Origin: an uncultured Desulfuromonadales bacterium
Lineage (GTDB): Bacteria > Desulfobacterota > Desulfuromonadia > Desulfuromonadales > Geopsychrobacteraceae
Length of the DNA: 7,369 bases
NCBI GenBank assembly: GCA_947259685.1
Contig: CAMYNC010000165.1
Coordinates: 6,924-14,292 of the forward strand
Reading direction: 5' to 3'
Position 1 is the first letter of the stretch; each line of letters begins with the position of its first letter. A program made the position numbers and the translations under genes. The notes beneath the pieces were generated by a model. The model searched no databases, was not told where the DNA came from, and saw only the letters and a list, made by a program, of their open reading frames with translations. Below are positions 4,978 to 7,369 of this stretch, one piece after another.

Positions 4978-6957
4978 ATGAGCCCACAAAACCTGACTCA
5001 GAAAATCATCGCCGCCCACCTTGCTTCCGGGGAGATGGTCCCCGGCAAAGAAATTTCCCTGCATATCGATCATACGCTGCTTCAAGATGCCACCGGAACG
5101 ATGGCTATGCTTGAGTTCGAAGCACTGGGGATCGAACGGGTCAAGGTTGACCTTGCGGCACAATACGTTGACCACAATCTCTTGCAGACCGACTTCAAAA
5201 ATGCCGATGATCATAAATTTCTGAGAACCGCCTGTGCTCATTATGGAGTCCATTACTCCGAACCGGGCAATGGTATTTCGCATATCGTGCACATGGAGCG
5301 TTTCGGTCGTCCTGGCCTGACCATGCTTGGCGCGGATAGCCACACTCCAGGAGCTGCCGGGGTGTCGATGTTGGCGATCGGGGCCGGCGGAATGGATGTT
5401 GCGCTCGCCATGGCCGGGCGTCCTTATCATCTACCCTGTCCAGCGGTTCTTGGCGTTAGATTGACCAATAGCCTGCCAGACTGGGTCAGTGCGAAAGATG
5501 TCATCCTGGAGATGCTGCGCCGTTATGATGTAAAAGGTTGTGTCGGCAAAGTTGTTGAGTATTACGGCCCCGGGGTAGCGAACTTGTCAGCGACCGATCG
5601 AATGACGATCGGCAATATGGGAACCGAACTGGGCGCAACGTCAACGGTTTTTCCCGCAGACGAACGGACCCGTCAGTGGCTTGCAGCGCAAGATCGGGAA
5701 GAGGATTGGCAGGAACTCAGTGCCGACCCAGGCTGTACGTATGATGAGTACGACGAGATCGACCTGTCAAAGGTCGAACCACTCATTGCCTGCCCAACGT
5801 CTCCCGGAAATATCAAACGGATTGAGGAGGTCGCAGGAACCAAGGTTGATCAGGTGATTGTCGGGTCGAGTGTCAACGGCAGTTACCGCGATCTGATGGT
5901 CACGGCGAAAATAATTACCGGAAAGCATGTCGCACAGGGCCTCTCTTTTCATGTCAATCCCGGCAGCCGCCAAGTTCTGGAAAATGTCTCCGAGCAAAGC
6001 GGAGTCATGCCTTTACTGCTGGCTGGAACCCGCATTCATCAGTCCGGCTGCCTCGGTTGTATCGGCATGGGGCAAGCACCCGGGACCGGGCAGGTCAGTT
6101 TGCGCACTTTCCCACGTAATTTCCCCGGACGTTCCGGGACCAAAGGTGACCAAGTTTATCTTTGTTCGCCGGAAACCGCTGCGGCATCGGCACTTAAAGG
6201 AGTCATTACCGATCCTCGCGAATTGCAATCAGAGATGGATTATCCCCGTATCAACGAACCTGACAAATATCTCGTGGACATCTCATCGATCATTTTCCCC
6301 TCTGCCGAATTGTCCAAAACGGAAGTTTTTCATGGTCCCAATATAAAACCATTTCCAGAATTTGAAAGTCTGCCAGAGCACTTAGCGGGCCGAGTTGCAC
6401 TCGTTGTTGAAGACAACATCTCGACCGACGGGATCATGCCTGCCGGAAGTAAGGTCCTGCCGCTTCGCTCAAATATTGAAGCGATCAGTGAGTACGTTTT
6501 TTATCAGATTGATCCGCTGTTTCATCGTCGCTGTCGTGAATATGGCAATGCTATTGTCATAGGTGGTGAAAATTATGGACAAGGGTCAAGTCGGGAACAT
6601 GCCGTGCTTGCACCACGATATCTGGGCGTCCGGGCGAAAATCGCCAAAAGCTTTGCCCGCATCCATAAGGCTAACTTATGCAATTTCGGTATTTTGCCGT
6701 TAACGTTCAAGAATAAGGCGGATCATGCCCTCGTCAAGCAGGGCGACAATGTTGCTATTCATAACGTTAAAGAACGACTCACAGCTGGTGATACGGAAAT
6801 CCCGGTGCAGATTGGAGGACGTGACATCCTGACAGAGATAGATGTTTCAGAAGGACAACGTCAACACCTGCTGGCAGGAGGGACGTTGAATTATATTCGG
6901 CAACAACTCGATTTTTCAATCCTCAAAGCCGGAAATAGCAAACCACTCGCTAGGTAA
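4978..6957 (+). CDS. acn: Aconitate hydratase, compact single-chain type
   Basis: A 659-residue enzyme expected to interconvert citrate and isocitrate through cis-aconitate in the cytoplasm. This is the compact form seen in many anaerobes, shorter than the ~890-residue AcnA. AAGGAG (4967-4972) lies five bases before the ATG. The Fe-S domains (about 1-440) contain DATGTMAMLEFEALG (37-51), the DSHT motif (120-123), GCLGCIGMGQAP (357-368) with cluster ligands Cys358 and Cys361, and RNFPGRSG (380-387). The swivel domain (about 470-659) contains ISTDGIMPAGS (481-491), NYGQGSSREHA (532-542) with the substrate-binding Ser-Arg, and KSFARIHKANL (557-567). At the first ligand position, usually GSCTN, this protein has GSSVN (296-300), so Ser298 replaces Cys. 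Whether that is normal for the subfamily cannot be settled here. A homoaconitase or isopropylmalate-type substrate is less likely given the fused domains. The DUF1971 gene follows in the same unit. Confidence 0.93.
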   Translation: MSPQNLTQKIIAAHLASGEMVPGKEISLHIDHTLLQDATGTMAMLEFEALGIERVKVDLAAQYVDHNLLQTDFKNADDHKFLRTACAHYGVHYSEPGNGISHIVHMERFGRPGLTMLGADSHTPGAAGVSMLAIGAGGMDVALAMAGRPYHLPCPAVLGVRLTNSLPDWVSAKDVILEMLRRYDVKGCVGKVVEYYGPGVANLSATDRMTIGNMGTELGATSTVFPADERTRQWLAAQDREEDWQELSADPGCTYDEYDEIDLSKVEPLIACPTSPGNIKRIEEVAGTKVDQVIVGSSVNGSYRDLMVTAKIITGKHVAQGLSFHVNPGSRQVLENVSEQSGVMPLLLAGTRIHQSGCLGCIGMGQAPGTGQVSLRTFPRNFPGRSGTKGDQVYLCSPETAAASALKGVITDPRELQSEMDYPRINEPDKYLVDISSIIFPSAELSKTEVFHGPNIKPFPEFESLPEHLAGRVALVVEDNISTDGIMPAGSKVLPLRSNIEAISEYVFYQIDPLFHRRCREYGNAIVIGGENYGQGSSREHAVLAPRYLGVRAKIAKSFARIHKANLCNFGILPLTFKNKADHALVKQGDNVAIHNVKERLTAGDTEIPVQIGGRDILTEIDVSEGQRQHLLAGGTLNYIRQQLDFSILKAGNSKPLAR

Positions 6958-6960
6958 AAT

Positions 6961-6972
6961 CCCAATATTGGG
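6961..6972. promoter_or_regulatory. Perfect palindrome CCCAATATTGGG between acn and the next gene
   Basis: A twelve-base perfect palindrome occupies much of the 30-base gap between the aconitase stop and the next ATG, ending three bases before that gene's ribosome binding site. It could be an operator for an internal promoter or mark the transcript end. As RNA it could form at best a short stem. No T run follows. Confidence 0.4.
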
Positions 6973-6987
6973 CGAAAGGAGGTTCTC

Positions 6988-7344
6988 ATGGTCTTTCAAG
7001 ATGACATTCTCCCTCTCGGGGTCAATAAAGTTGGCTCTACCCCAGTACTAACAGAAAAAACTGTTCCCAAGGGGATTTTGAAAAAACATTTAGCCCCTAA
7101 GGGGAAAATCGGTTTACTGATCGTTGAGGAAGGTTCACTTCAATTCGTCTGGGAAGATTCCCCAGAGGAAATCATTGATGCGGATTCAGAACACCCCATT
7201 GTAATTTGGCCAGAACGATATCATCATGTTGTGATTAATAAACCTGTGCGCTTCCAGGTTGAGTTTTATGGTCCTGCACAAATACTTGATGCTGAGAAAG
7301 ATCTTATTGAAGGGGATCGACCAGGGGAGGAATTTATACGCTGA
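6988..7344 (+). CDS. DUF1971 cupin-like protein (YeaR/TehB N-terminal-like)
   Basis: A 118-residue single-domain protein whose pattern matches the DUF1971 family, which includes E. coli YeaR and the N-terminal extension of some TehB tellurite-resistance methyltransferases. Visible landmarks are GILKKHLAPKGKIGLLIVEEG (about 29-49), then LQFVWE (51-56), PIVIWPERYHHV (69-80) with WPERYHHV in the cupin-like strand, and VRFQVEFYGP (86-95). The paired His78/His79 and Glu75 might bind a metal, but the reaction is unknown. No methyltransferase domain is attached. AAAGGAGG (6975-6982) lies five bases before the ATG. The 30-base gap to aconitase suggests co-transcription, apart from the palindrome between them. 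No terminator is seen in the 25 bases that remain. Confidence 0.85.
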   Translation: MVFQDDILPLGVNKVGSTPVLTEKTVPKGILKKHLAPKGKIGLLIVEEGSLQFVWEDSPEEIIDADSEHPIVIWPERYHHVVINKPVRFQVEFYGPAQILDAEKDLIEGDRPGEEFIR

Positions 7345-7369
7345 TCTTTGAAATCAGGCCAGATCTGCC

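Noticed and set aside
4819..5430. Minus-strand open frame of 203 codons opposite the start of aconitase
   Set aside because: The plus strand encodes clear aconitase motifs; the reverse frame has no recognisable domain and no ribosome binding site.

Overview
The window reads as a bacterial chromosome segment, by composition and gene content most like an anaerobic or microaerobic Desulfuromonadia/Geobacter-type member of the former Deltaproteobacteria. This placement is an inference, drawn from the compact ~660-residue fused aconitase, a small 2[4Fe-4S] ferredoxin and a metal-type OmpR regulator, and it is only moderately secure. No tRNA, rRNA, CRISPR array or intact transposase was seen.

Positions 1-1530 hold the 3' part (or all) of an unrecognised Cys-containing protein ending in a terminator-like hairpin. 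A 380-bp intergenic stretch follows, carrying one copy of a dispersed repeat (here called repeat A). Next is a complete YefM/YoeB toxin-antitoxin operon with overlapping genes, a promoter, and a set of GTAC operator cores 12 bp apart. A second, hairpin-forming dispersed repeat (repeat B) follows the toxin. Positions 1530-2840 encode a 436-residue protein with no obvious annotation. Its C-terminal half carries a series of short motifs, in the right order, that resemble a divergent RelA/SpoT-like nucleotidyltransferase domain.

Positions 2841-4115 repeat the same layout: a second copy of repeat A, then an orphan OmpR-family response regulator with no sensor kinase beside it, then a 14-bp piece of repeat A, then a second copy of repeat B. 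Repeat A therefore lies upstream and repeat B downstream of two unrelated cargoes, in the same orientation both times. The second hairpin keeps its pairing through a compensatory base change.

Positions 4116-4703 lie on the minus strand. They hold a two-cluster ferredoxin gene interrupted by a single-base frameshift, with all eight cluster cysteines still encoded, and a 69-residue protein with a good ribosome binding site and an Sm/Hfq-like beta-strand pattern. From 4978 onward the plus strand carries aconitase. It has the family landmarks except that Ser replaces the first cluster-ligand Cys at the GS-C-TN position. A small DUF1971 (YeaR/TehB N-terminal-like) cupin protein follows after 30 bp and is probably co-transcribed.

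Functionally the window mixes a core TCA-cycle unit at the right end with an accessory, repeat-rich region at the left that carries stress and regulatory genes (toxin-antitoxin, possible alarmone-type enzyme, orphan regulator).
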